Source of the DNA: Adiantum capillus-veneris
Lineage: Eukaryota; Streptophyta; Polypodiopsida; Polypodiales; Pteridaceae
Assembly: GCA_014529385.2 (NCBI GenBank)
Contig: CM043952.1
Coordinates: 54,266,119 to 54,330,118, forward strand
Length of the DNA stretch: 64,000 nucleotides
Reading direction: 5' to 3'
Every line of letters starts with the position of its first letter. Positions within the stretch are counted from its first letter, which is position 1. The notes beneath the pieces are model-generated. The model had not been told where the DNA came from. It worked only from the letters and a program-made list of their open reading frames with translations, and ran no database searches. This document shows, piece after piece, positions 11,666 through 22,190 of the stretch. The translations under genes were made by a program, and so were the position numbers.

Positions 11666-11860
11666 TTGTCTGTCATAAAAGACTTGCCGGATATTCTTAA
11701 AGGAAATGTTATTTAAGCTGCTCTTGCTTTATGGCAAAGTGAGTATGAAGCTTCATCAATGGAGCTAGATCACTTGGTTTCAAAGGTGGTATGGCCTTCT
11801 AAAAACTTAAGAAAACCTCACACTTTGGGTGATAATATGTTTATAAATACTTTGGACTAA
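11666..11860 (+). pseudogene. Conserved short ORF of subfamily B (copy with one stop)
   Basis: Reads ...AALALWQSEYEASSMELD...SKNLRKP...MFINTLD, ending in TAA. It is the counterpart of the open 64-codon ORF at 17730-17924 in E3. This copy has one TAA inside. The function is unknown; no Met is needed if it is an exon. It may be the end of an upstream exon-coded protein of the element. Confidence 0.35.
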
Positions 11861-12490
11861 GCTTGAAAGTTTCTTAAAAAAACTTTTTAAAGATGTACAT
11901 GGATAACAATTGGTATAGTCCATTTGATACTTGTAAAACACATTCAAGGCTAACGTATCTGTTGTCTTGTTTGGATGGATACAGGTAAGGACTCTATCTT
12001 ATCTTTGGAGGTTTTTTTTTGGCTTTAAGCAGTTGTCCTTACATGATTACACATACACCTATGACAAGGGGAGTACTTTTGATATCTGTATACTGGAATG
12101 AAGCTTCATTCATATAAACATTGTACAAAGATGATTCTAAGACTGAGTTATTTTTGTAATTATCATTCCTTTTCTTTGGAGCCAGTTGTCTTTTGAATGT
12201 AAAAAGTTCAATTATGTCTTATTACTTATTGTAAAACAGGTCCTATACATAAGGTTTTTTCTATTTTATGGGAAAGCGGGACGCTGACTTTAGAGAACAA
12301 TTTTGGAACTTAGTTCTAAGTTGGACCCACAATCTGTAAACCCTTAACCGGTTGAGTGGTGTTAGGTGGCCCTTCATAGACTATGTTTCTGGTCTCCTGT
12401 TCATGGCTATCATAGTCTCTGACTTTGCCGGTTTAAGGATTGCAGGCCCAATCCACAAGACTGATTCTATGTTTATATATTTCCTTTCAG

Positions 12491-12678
12491 GATCACAAAC
12501 ACTTTAGAATGATAGCTCGCATGAAAGTAAAACACAACCCTGAGAATCATACAAGGATTCTAGAGCTAATTAAGTTTTACCTAAAAGACCATACTCCAAA
12601 AAATGCCTTAGCAGTTAGAACCCGACCTTTTTTGGCAAGAAAGGCCAAATATTGTATTACTTACTACACTAAGTAGTC
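12491..12678 (+). CDS. Candidate internal exon of E2
   Basis: Follows TTCCTTTCAG, a good 3' splice site, and stays open for 61 codons to TAG at 12676. It is basic (FRMIARMKVKHNPENHTR, ARKAKYC). Its start loosely resembles the candidate second exon of E4 (RLTARISTVTNPKK), which would make the two the same exon in the two subfamilies. No clear 5' splice site closes it, so its 3' end is uncertain. Confidence 0.3.
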
Positions 12679-12710
12679 ATAGCCTCATTAACTTTTTTTG
12701 TATATTGCAG

Positions 12711-15700
12711 ACCTTTGCTCTCTCGCAAGGTTTGGAATTATCCTTTGAACCCCTCTCTGTGGCAACATCTCTTGTCCTCAGATGTATTAACAGCTTGGAT
12801 GCTTCTCAACTAATTTATGACTCGGCTCCTACCTCAGACAAAAAGATGTCTATCTTACACATGTTATCTTTTAATGATTGGGTCAAAATTTTGGCTACCT
12901 TGGGTGTTAATTTGATTTCCCAATACACAACACAACTTCCTATACTCTCTGTACAATATTAGCAAGAGCTTGCCTCATTCTCGTCTTTTGGGGCTGATCT
13001 GTCCAACTTTTTGAAAAAAACATGCGGCCTCAATCCTACCTTTATAAGTACCTCGGCTACCCCGACTATCCCTCAAACAGGTGGCATCTTTTGTAGGGAT
13101 AGTGCTACTCTGGAAGCCATCAAAGAATTTCAGAGCAATCTCTTCTCCCTCAATGACTCTAACCTCTTAAAATGGTACCAAAAATCTCTAAAGTCTTTCC
13201 TTTACTACCTGTTAGGCATATTGAAATTGAATGTTTTGGGGTAGACCATCAGCTTTGGGTCTTACCTAACAAAGCCTTTTTAGCACCTATTCTAAGTGAA
13301 ACCTGGGTTTACCTTGCTAACCTCTCTGCCTCTACTATTGAAGACTGCAGACTCAAAATTTTGGAAGGTGGATAGTTCCTTGATAAAGGGGAACTCATAA
13401 AAGCCCCCTTCAACCTCAACCTTATTGATCATTCCAAATGCCCTTCCAATAAAGGCCTCTACATCCGCACAAAGAGAAACATGGAGTTTTCCAAAAGCAA
13501 CCTTGACTTCTACACAGAATCCATTTGGAATGTTTTTTGGCTCTATGTTAAATGTGCCTGCAAATTTCTTGACCCTAAAGCTTCATGCGAATCCAGCATC
13601 ATGTGGTTTGGTCATGCCATATGGTTTATCCTCAATCATCTAGACCTACTCTTCTCGGAAAAACCAATGGACTTTCATCTCTCCCTTATTTTCTCTTGGT
13701 TAGGTGGCCAAGCAAAGCATACAGTAATTGCTCATATTGCTTTTAACATCTTTTGTGGGCTAATGCTGGATATTTTGAAGGAACTAAAGGTCTGATGAAC
13801 CTGGGATCTATCTAACCACTTATGCCAATTACAAAGGTGTAAAGACTATCACTAGCTTACTTAAACCTTAGATGAAGATGACTCCCCTTCTTTAAAAAGA
13901 CCCAATCCTCTTGCTACCCCCAACTCTTTTTACTTGTTTTTTGACACCTAGATCTTCTTCTAATCGAGGAAAATCTTGTAGCTACACTAGAGGAAGAGGC
14001 AGAAACACACCAATCAAGAACCTTTTTGAAATGTAATCATTGATGAAACTGTAGGTTGCTGTGAGCCCATGTGGAAGAAAGTTTCTCAACAAAAAAGTTC
14101 CAAGCCGAGCCTTTATTTACTTACACTATCTCTTTCAGAATGAGCTTCTCGACTGGATACATCCTAAAACACTTTTTTGTGAGTGCTTTTGACCTACTTT
14201 TTGGCAATCACAAACTATTGGACAATGTACTTATCGGTTGGAAATATCAAAAATCCATTAAAAACTTGGTCTATAGTAATAATTTCTTGGGCTTGGGCCT
14301 GGAGAATATTCTCAATCTCGGTCCTACCTTTTTTTTTTTGGGATATGCAATCAGTTTATCACATTTTGCAAAGACTTTGATACATATGGTATGCATGTTT
14401 GTACATGTGATCTTACCATCATTGAAAATATCAAAGTCCGAAAATTCTTGGCTAAAGGGCTTAACCACATACGTAAATTTCCAAAAAAACCCTTATCTTG
14501 CTCTATCAGCTTTACTTAACTACTTAACTAACCTTGTCAGTTCTCTACGACTAGAGAAGACAGTCGTATTGGACTTAACCAAAGTAGTGGAAGAATGCTT
14601 TTTCCAAAAAATCTCACAAGTACCTAGGAAATGGTTGTCTTCAGATAACTCCTGGCTAACACCACAACTCACATATGAGTTTAAAAAAGTATCAAAGATA
14701 TGGTTTATTGTTGGTTTAGATAAAATCTCTAATTGTCCCACACTTATTTATAAAAACTTAGCTTTGAAAGCTGCTCATTCTCGAGTATTCGGAAAGGAGT
14801 TCACAAGAATTAATACATCTCTACAAACAATTACCAATAACATCTCAAGACACTTAGAGAAGATACTAAACTACCAATACTTTTTCCTACCTATAAGGTT
14901 CATAAACATAAATTCAGATGGATATCAGACGCTTCAAATGGCATCTTTACAGATATCACTCTTTGTCTTGACCTTATAATGCAAAGTTTGAACTTATCTG
15001 TGCGTCTAAACAAAAAATCGGCCATAACTTTCTACAAGTACAATACAACCCCTTTTGGATAACAAAAATCTCTAATGAGGTTTGTCTTAACCTCCCTAGA
15101 CATATTTTTCATTTTTTCTCAGCAGATGTTACTCAGTGTTATGAGAATATTTCCTTAGAAGGTGACCTTGGGCTTAAAGATGTACTATCACAGGTTATCA
15201 AACTAGCTTTTGTTAATGCTAGCAAAAGAGGTTTTTTCTACATATCTCTTTCCAAAAAACCTAGATGGATAAAAAAGACACACTCTTCCCACCCCTTACA
15301 CTTCAATGAAGAGAAGTTATGTCTCTACATATCATGGTTACTTGAAAATTGTACCATTCTCTCTGGGGACATTGTTTTAACCAAAGCCTTGGCATGGGGT
15401 TTTCCTGCTCCTTGCTTATGTGTAATATATTCCTTGCCTTCTTCGAATACAAGTGGTTTCTCAAAACCATGGGAGATAAAAGTAATAAACTTTTACTATT
15501 CAGACACACTTACAGATATATGGATGACTTACTGAGCATCAACAACAAATACTTTTTTGAGGAGATCTGTCATATATATCCTAACTGCTTAAAAATAGAA
15601 CCAACTTATTTACAAGGGTTCACAACACCTAATGGATTTTTTTGCACTTGAGTACAATTCCTTAACTTTTCTATTTCTCTTCATATACCCTGTGTTGGAG

Positions 15701-16007
15701 GGTATGACCAGAAATTTATATGGAAGAGAGATCTTCTAAAACTTCCACCTTTTGAGTTATAAAAAGGAGTAGTAATAGGCCCCACAAAGCAGCTCTTAGC
15801 ACTTCTATCAGCCTACTTTACCTAATTATCTCCTCCTCTTCTAACTACCTCCTTGCTTGGGAAGATATTAAGATACTTATAAAAAAGTACTACCTGAATG
15901 GCTTCAATAGATACGACATAAATGATAAAATTCTACTATCACTTACTCGAGATGACTGGCTTGAACTACATTTTAACCTTGATATTCTCATCTCTTTAAT
16001 AAGGTAG
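12711..16007 (+). pseudogene. Broken reverse transcriptase ORF of E2
   Basis: Begins right after TTTTTTTGTATATTGCAG, a strong 3' splice site, with TFALSQGLELSFEPLS. It is homologous to E1 throughout: GVDHQLWVLPNKAFLAPI, LDPKASC, SWLGGQAK, then KIWFIVGLDKIS, TDVTQCYENIS-type motif A (about 15124-15156), a frameshifted GMGFSC motif B (near 15390) and an intact RYMDDLLSINN motif C (YMDD at 15517-15528), IYPNCLKIEPTYL and KRD. At least three frameshifts and several stops break it; the longest clean piece is 302 codons (14071-14979). In this family the gene product would be the polymerase that makes new copies. No endonuclease domain was recognised. Confidence 0.6.
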
Positions 16008-16068
16008 TAGGCCCATTCACAATGTGCCTACTATCGACCCATTGTGTATGGTGCCTGGGACAGGGCGG

Positions 16069-16070
<2 letters not shown>

Positions 16071-16149
<79 letters not shown>
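16071..16149 (+). repeat. (AC)n microsatellite at E2 end
   Basis: Perfect AC array following the trailer GGTGCCTGGGACAGGGCGGG, the same junction as at the end of E1. Confidence 0.97.
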
Positions 16150-16150
<1 letters not shown>

Positions 16151-16472
16151 TTCACTACTTGCTGGTAGCTTTTTAAAGCATCAAATTAAGGTATATCATG
16201 CCATAGATTGTCGACACTATGGGTTTTTTTTTAAAAAGAGACCCACACCTTTTTGCTAGACATGGGATAGGACCCTTAAAAGGGTATGATTGTTAGACAG
16301 CGTGGCTAAATTAACTACTTACTACCCTTATTTACCATGCTGTAAGGCACTATGGTAAAACTACTATGCCGTACTGCAACGCATGCGCTACTCTTCTAGA
16401 AATCCCTAGGGGCAGCTCGATCTACTGAATACACTTGGCAAGCAATTAGCCATGCATGATGGCGGCCTTCCT

Positions 16473-16525
16473 TCGTCTATTTAAAGAGGTGAGGGTGCAT
16501 TAATGCTCCTCACTTAGCTCTACAT
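16473..16525 (+). promoter_or_regulatory. TATA-like box and start-site hairpin of E3
   Basis: TCTATTTAAAGAGGTGAGGG, then CCTCACTTAGCTCTACATG; the same layout as E2. Confidence 0.4.
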
Positions 16526-17729
16526 GTGTTTTACTTGCGTTAAGAGTGAGGACTGCGTGTTTTTTAACGTATGTTGCACCAAACATGGAGCTTACAACAC
16601 AACCAACTCAGGTTGGTCACTAAGCTTAGCATCAATGATCTCATTTCTGTCATTTTTTTGATTAAATGGTAAGAGCTATTGCATAAAAATCCTGTACTTA
16701 ACAGTGATTTACTTAAATGGTTAGGATGGCTACACTTAATAGTGCATGATGTAAATGGTTGGTGGACCTGTGTTTGGTTGGCTCGGTTTGACAATAACAA
16801 GAATTATTAAGGGGTGTTGTTCCTCATTCTTCAGCCTGGTAAGGTCCACTATAGTGGTCGACAATGACTGGCACCATATGGTAGAGGTTGTTTTTGGGGC
16901 ATGACTATGGTACTATTACTGGTTTTTTTACCCCACTGTTCATTATTCATAACTAATGTAGGTACATAATGTTCAAATTTTTGAAGGTAAAAGGGTTTCC
17001 TTACCCGGTATTCACTATTTTTTATTTATTGTTGATGACGTTTGGAGATTTTTGGGCGGCATAATCGGCCGCTTAGCTTGGTATAATAAACCACCGTGTG
17101 GTTGGCCTTGATAAATTATGGCACTTCTGAGGATTGATGTTCCTTACTACTTAAACCGGGTAACCCATCATATGGGTTGGCTAAGTTTATATGGTACAGG
17201 CTGAATGGGCTAAGGAAGCATGATACTGCTACTGCTTCGATGGCTCTACATTGTACACTGGTTGGGGGTTAGCCGATTGGCTTGTGGCATACTAGCTGTA
17301 CCTTATTGTTTACTGGTCTTTTTTGGACTTGGTAAAGGTATTAGTTATTCTCTTTTTCACTTAGCGCATGAATTACTGTAAAAAACCCAGGGGCGTTTCC
17401 CAATTGCATACTGACTTTCTGGATAAAAGTGGATTCGGTGGATTGTTCTGGATGGGATCCTCACCGGATGCGTACTACAGCTAGACTTGGTGGCTTACTA
17501 GTTCTTTTTTTGTAATACTATATTGTTTCAGTAGTCCTATGAACATGCTTAAAATACGTAAAAAAAAGCACATGAAAAAAACACACACTTACTTTTTTCA
17601 ATGCACTTGGTCTAGCTAGATACCGAGTTCATATCTAAAGATCTCTGCTAGTTGGCTTACTCATCAGGGAATGAAGGTAAGTAACATTTGAGAAAGGAGA
17701 ATGGCATAAACCCTAATTGGGGATAAAAT

Positions 17730-17924
17730 TTGTCTGTCATAAAAGACTTGCTGGATATTTTTAAAGAAAATGCTATTTTAGCTGCTCTTGCTTTATGGCA
17801 AAGTGAGTATGCAGCTTCATCAATGGAGCTAGATCACTTGGTTTCAAAGGTGGTATGGCCTTCTAAAAACTTAAGAAAACCTTACACTTTGGGTGATAAA
17901 ATGTTTATAAATACTTTGGACTAA
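17730..17924 (+). CDS. Conserved short ORF of subfamily B (open copy)
   Basis: 64 codons open from TTG to TAA, reading ...AALALWQSEYAASSMELD...KVVWPSKNLRKPYTLGDK...NTLD. Between this copy and 11666-11860 only a few residues differ and the reading frame is kept except for one stop in the other copy. An ATG-initiated start is absent, so an exon is more likely than a free-standing gene. No family recognised. Confidence 0.35.
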   Translation: MSVIKDLLDIFKENAILAALALWQSEYAASSMELDHLVSKVVWPSKNLRKPYTLGDKMFINTLD

Positions 17925-18301
17925 GCTTGAAAGTTTCTAAAAAAACTTTTTTAACAATGGACATGGATAGCAACTGGTACAGTTCTTTTGATACCTATAA
18001 AACACATTCAAGGCTAACATATCTGTTGTCTTGTTTGGATGGTTGCAGGTAAGGAGTTTATCTTACCTTTGGAGTTTTTTTCTAGCTTTAAGCAGTTGTC
18101 CTTACATGATTACACATACACCTATGACAAGGGGAGTACTTCTGATTTCTGTATCTGGAATGAAGCTTCATTCATATAAACATTGTACAAAGATGATTCT
18201 AAGACTGAGCTATTTTTGTACTTATCATTCCTTTTCTCTGGAGCCAATTGTCTTTTGAATGTAAAAAGTTCAAATATGTCTTATTATTTATGGTAAAATA
18301 G

Positions 18302-18302
<1 letters not shown>

Positions 18303-18380
<78 letters not shown>
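18303..18380 (+). repeat. (AC)n microsatellite between E3 and E4
   Basis: Perfect AC array; the right flank TTACTAGGGATGGTGTGT repeats the right flank of the array at 3872-3995. Confidence 0.97.
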
Positions 18381-18381
<1 letters not shown>

Positions 18382-18828
18382 TACTAGGGATGGTGTGTTA
18401 ATAACCTCATGGGATTTTTAACCGGGGGACTATTTAGCCTATGGAGCCTTGGGTTATTAACTGAAGTACATTCAGTAGGTGATAAGTTGATAGGTGCCTT
18501 ACATAAAAGCCTAACTATTAGTTGCTAACTAAAGAGTTGTGGGTGGCTGTGCTCTGCCATTTTTTTGCCTTCTTCTGTGATTAAACCTCAATGGCCACTA
18601 CAGTTTGCGACACTGCGTGTTCTAATGCCATCTTCTTCTCCTTCTCTCTAGCCTCCCTCTCTTTATCTCTCTATCTCCCCTCCCCTGTTCTCTGTGCGAG
18701 ATAAGGACGTTGCAAAATCGGGCCCGCCTCACTACGGAAAAGGAATATGGGGTGCTACCGTGTCATCATCTTCCTCTTAAAGATGGCCTGCACTGCTGGA
18801 AAGGGGAAGGGTCCTCTGGCTCCCAACA

Positions 18829-18875
18829 CTATAAAGGCAACAGGTCTTTCTCACTTAGCATTGGTACTGTGTGAG
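18829..18875 (+). promoter_or_regulatory. TATA box and start-site element of E4
   Basis: CTATAAAGG at 18829-18837 followed by CTCACTTAGCATTGGTACTG; counterpart of 4429. The GTGAG arm is altered here (GGCAACAGG), so the stem is weaker. Confidence 0.4.
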
Positions 18876-18949
18876 TGTGTGAGTACTTGTGTTCTTTGAT
18901 ATTGTGAGGGTTTTTACTTGCAATGGTGTTAAGTTTAGTAATCGACTAT

Positions 18950-19009
18950 ATGGTGAAAGGCAATGATAAGCATGCTATTGTAGAGTTGGCTGCTTTGACT
19001 GCATCTCAT
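18950..19009 (+). CDS. Candidate first exon of E4
   Basis: 20 codons starting MVKGNDKHAIVELAA and ending CAT immediately before GTAAGC. Compared with the E1 exon it has about six amino-acid replacements and few silent changes, so there is no sign of recent constraint on this peptide. Confidence 0.35.
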
Positions 19010-20265
19010 GTAAGCTATGGACAACTATCCAAATGGTGTGGTGTGATATACTTGATTTGCTGGTACTATTCTCATTTTTGTACTGTAATATGACTTCTAC
19101 TGAGCCCTTTTGGCTATGGCATGGTTGGTTTAGTTCTCTTTAGGAAATGCTTTCCTTTTATTGATAAATCAAAAGGAGGGCAACAATATGTATCCGCGGC
19201 CTTGGTTGTGAATGCATTTCAAAATGCTGGTGTTTTTTTGTTGAGGCATAAAAATGGTTCTGCCTTTAGCTCGGGCTGTTCTAACATGGAAGGAGAGTAG
19301 CCTCCTACAATACAGGAGGTATGGAGCTTAAAAAGCTTAAAGGTTGTCTTTTAACTTGGTGAAGGTCCGTATATGGTAAAGATGACCTACCTGCTGGGTA
19401 TAGAACAAAGGGCATGGCTTTGGTATGAACCGGTCATAGGGTATATTTTTTTAATAAAAAATCATTGTATAAAGGGATCCTCTTGCAATACTGGTTGATT
19501 GTTACCTTTGTTTAGGTTAAATTATGTTGATTGATGTCCTTTAAAATACTTGATGAAAGAACCTATATGATATAGTTAACCTACTGATGGGTAAAAATCA
19601 GGACTTGGTAAATTTATTTAAATTACCATAGCAAGTATTCTTCTTTTGGGTAATTTAGGGTCGGATAAAATGCTTACTACTAGTGCTCAATTCAGGTCTA
19701 TACCGTTTGAGTATTCTCTCTCCTTGGAAAATTTTGCTCACTTGGCTTTACAGGATGTGAGCATCCGGGACCGGTGCTAGGCCTTCTGATCTTGCTCAAT
19801 CAACGACTTGGCCAACTGAATTTTGGGAGTTTTTGAAACTGTGCGCTACTTAACCGTACATAGCTTGGGTTGATCGATTGGTACTGAGCTTACTATTATT
19901 GCTAAGGTAAGGTCCGAGCTGGCTTAGGTTTGTGATCCCTACTCAAAATGGATGTACATGGTTTAAATATTTGTTGAGGGACATGGTTATAGTAATTCTA
20001 GCCGAATATGGTTGAGAGTATTGGTGAATTATGTTGTTAACTTTGGTAGATAGGGCTATAAATCAGTCGCTCTTGAAACTGTAAGTGGTCAATTGTTACA
20101 TTAATGAATGGGCCATGGTAGCTCCTTTTGTTTGGAAGAAATATGGCACCTCGACATATGCCTTCTATATATTGTATAGGGGTGTAGCACTTATACTTAC
20201 CACCTTACATATGGTTTGTCTAAGAAGGGGTAAAACTTACTTACTAACAACCTTTTATGTTACAG

Positions 20266-20364
20266 GTGACTCCAAAGTATAGATTGACTGCACGTATTAG
20301 CACCGTCACTAACCCTAAAAAAATAGCGGCAATTAATGTCAAACTCTGTAAAGTCAAGAAACAG
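20266..20364 (+). CDS. Candidate second exon of E4, 33 codons
   Basis: Bounded by CTTTTATGTTACAG on the left and CAG|GTGTAT on the right; 99 bp, phase 0 at both ends, so it would join the 20-codon first exon without changing frame. Basic peptide (VTPKYRLTARISTVTNPKK...). In E1 the first 72 bp and the splice AG are deleted. The spliced structure is inference. Confidence 0.35.
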
Positions 20365-20393
20365 GTGTATGTGGACCACTTCGAGGCTATTTT

Positions 20394-22190
20394 GTTGAGG
20401 TGTATAAGGCAATTCATATTGGTGTTTTATGACCATGATCTACTAGAAAGGTATCAAATTCTTTTGACATATACTTCTCCCCTCAATCAAAATGGAGGGT
20501 ACTCATAATACAATTGGATACATTTTCAGTCAACAACCAGAACTGTTTGAAGCACATAAACAAATTGGACTTAGCCTTAAGTGGGCATAGCCATGTATTC
20601 CATGACTAATCATCAATGAAATTCATGAAGTACAAATTACTACTAAAAGAAGAGTGTGCATCTGACCGCAATCATCACTATGAACAAGCTGCAATTTGTG
20701 AGTAGCTCACAATGACCATCTTGTGGAAACCTAGAATACTGTATTTTTCCAAAATACAGCCTTCACAAACATGCTTTGATGGTGCCTCCAAAGGGGGCAC
20801 CATCAAAAGCTACCTCATTGCCTCATAAAGAGTAATCATCAATGAAAGTCATGAAGTACAAAATTATTACCAAAAGAAGAGTGTGCATCCAGTCGCAAGC
20901 ATCACTACTATGAACAAGTTGCAACTTGCGAGTAGTTCACAATGACCATCTTGTGGAAACCTAGAATGCTGTATTTTTCCAAAATATAGCCATCACAAAC
21001 ATGCTTTGATGGTGCCTCCAAAGGGGGCGCCGTCAAAGTTACCTCATTGCCTCTTAAGGGGGCAACAAGGTAACTATATCAGATTTTTGCAAATGCATCA
21101 AGCTGGTAAAATTCAGACGTCCAAAATGTGCATGCCATAGTTTAGCTTTTGAAATTACTTGAGAATTTGTAGCTGCATTTGCAAAGTTTTTCATACATTT
21201 GTCATAATAATTGGGCTTGTACATCCCACGAGACAAGGTACCTGATGCCACAATAGTATGGGCCCTGAAGTAAGATCGTGAATAGTGCATCAATCATCCA
21301 CAAAATTTACAGCAAGACCAACTCTTGCTAATACAAAAATAGACAAGATATTCTTCTTGATCCTAGGCACAAAAAGTACATTAGAATGTGTGAAAGAACT
21401 ACCATTAACTGCAGTGAGTACAATCATTCCCACTCTTTGAATTGGACAAGAGGCATTGTTGGTACATGTGACATTATTCCCATTCGGTAAAATGTAAAGA
21501 GAAGTGAAAAAGTTTACGATGAGATGTAATGTGCTTTGTAGCACCACTATCAAAATACCAGACATGTCAATCATGCATGTGTCATGGATAGAAGGGCCAT
21601 ACTGACATTGCACATTAAAAGCCCATTCTGCATCAACAATATAAGTTGAACATTTTGCAATGGCTACATTTGAAGAAGATTTAATTTCTTTCTTACTTGC
21701 CTCTTTAGCCTTTAGCTTATGACATTTCTTATCAGATGATCAACAACTATGTAATAGCTGCAATGCAACTTTTTCTTTCCTCTTTCAAAAGATTTACAAG
21801 ATGCATTGCTATTATGGGAGGCATTCTTGACAAATCGCTTGCTACATTGGAAGGAACATTGAAAGTAGAAACATTGTTATTGCTATCTCTTCTTCGTGCG
21901 ACAACAAAAGCCTAATAATAGCAAGTTTCTTAGCCTTGTTTTTTCTTGACATAGACTCTTGTAACAACAAAGTGACCAACCCATCAAACTTAACAGCATT
22001 ATCATTGCCTTGTGTAAACAAGCCTCAAAGTAGAAGCAAAAGTTTGCATATATGGTAATGCATCTAAAACAAATTGCACAAGAGAATGGTCGCAAATGAT
22101 TTTAGTTGTAAAAAATACCATTTGATCCCAACCCAAAGCTATCCACACTCTATTGGCTTCAAGAGGCATTTTTCGACTATCCATTGCCTA
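20394..22190 (-). pseudogene. Ty1/copia fragment: Gag, protease, GAG-pre-integrase, start of integrase
   Basis: Read on the minus strand, the order is Gag (DALPYMQTFASTLRL, near 22010-22090), Lys-rich linker, protease-type segment (21290-21613, NNASCPIQRVGMI...LFVPRIKKNILSI), GAG-pre-integrase (21054-21293, KLWHAHFGRLNFTSLMHLQK) and integrase pieces down to the junction with E4. It is the same family as the element at 29753-36200. Frameshifts and stops are frequent, and a 226-bp tandem duplication (20607-21058) lies within it. No reverse transcriptase or LTR is present, so this is a dead partial copy. Confidence 0.8.
20607..21058. repeat. Two-copy tandem duplication, unit 226 bp
   Basis: Units 20607-20832 and 20833-21058 both start TAATCATCAATGAAA and share the run TTTGATGGTGCCTCCAAAGG. 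They lie in the copia fragment and duplicate part of integrase. Confidence 0.85.

Larger units (their letters stand above)
10065..16149 (+). mobile_element. Retroelement unit E2 (subfamily B), Penelope-like type
   Basis: A 6.09-kb unit, almost the same length as E1 and in the same orientation, bounded by (AC)n on both sides. Its 5' part (10065-12237) is nearly identical to E3 (16150-18299) but not obviously alignable to the 5' part of E1 apart from the promoter. The RT gene (12711-16007) is a diverged homologue of that in E1, roughly half the residues alike by eye in the best stretches. The unit is therefore a second subfamily and not a recent duplicate of E1. Confidence 0.6.
16150..18380 (+). 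mobile_element. Retroelement unit E3 (subfamily B), 5' part only
   Basis: Collinear with 10065-12237 with only scattered differences and small indels, then stops at GTAAAATA|GCC(AC)n instead of continuing into the RT gene. Either the RT part was lost between two arrays, or this unit was truncated when the next unit (E4) joined at (AC)n. Confidence 0.6.
18381..20393 (+). mobile_element. Retroelement unit E4 (subfamily A), 5' part only
   Basis: Collinear with 3996-5934 of E1 (same TATA box, first exon and GTAAGC), and carries 72 bp that E1 lacks at 20265-20336. At about 20393 it runs directly into copia sequence (TTTTGTTGAGGTGTATAAGG, matching minus-strand copia at 33668 onward), so the RT half is missing. 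Confidence 0.6.

Noticed and set aside
20085-20282. 65-codon ORF in E4 also readable in E1
   Set aside because: It lies where an intron is expected and runs across the 3' splice site; the similarity follows from overall identity of the two units, so I did not call it a gene.
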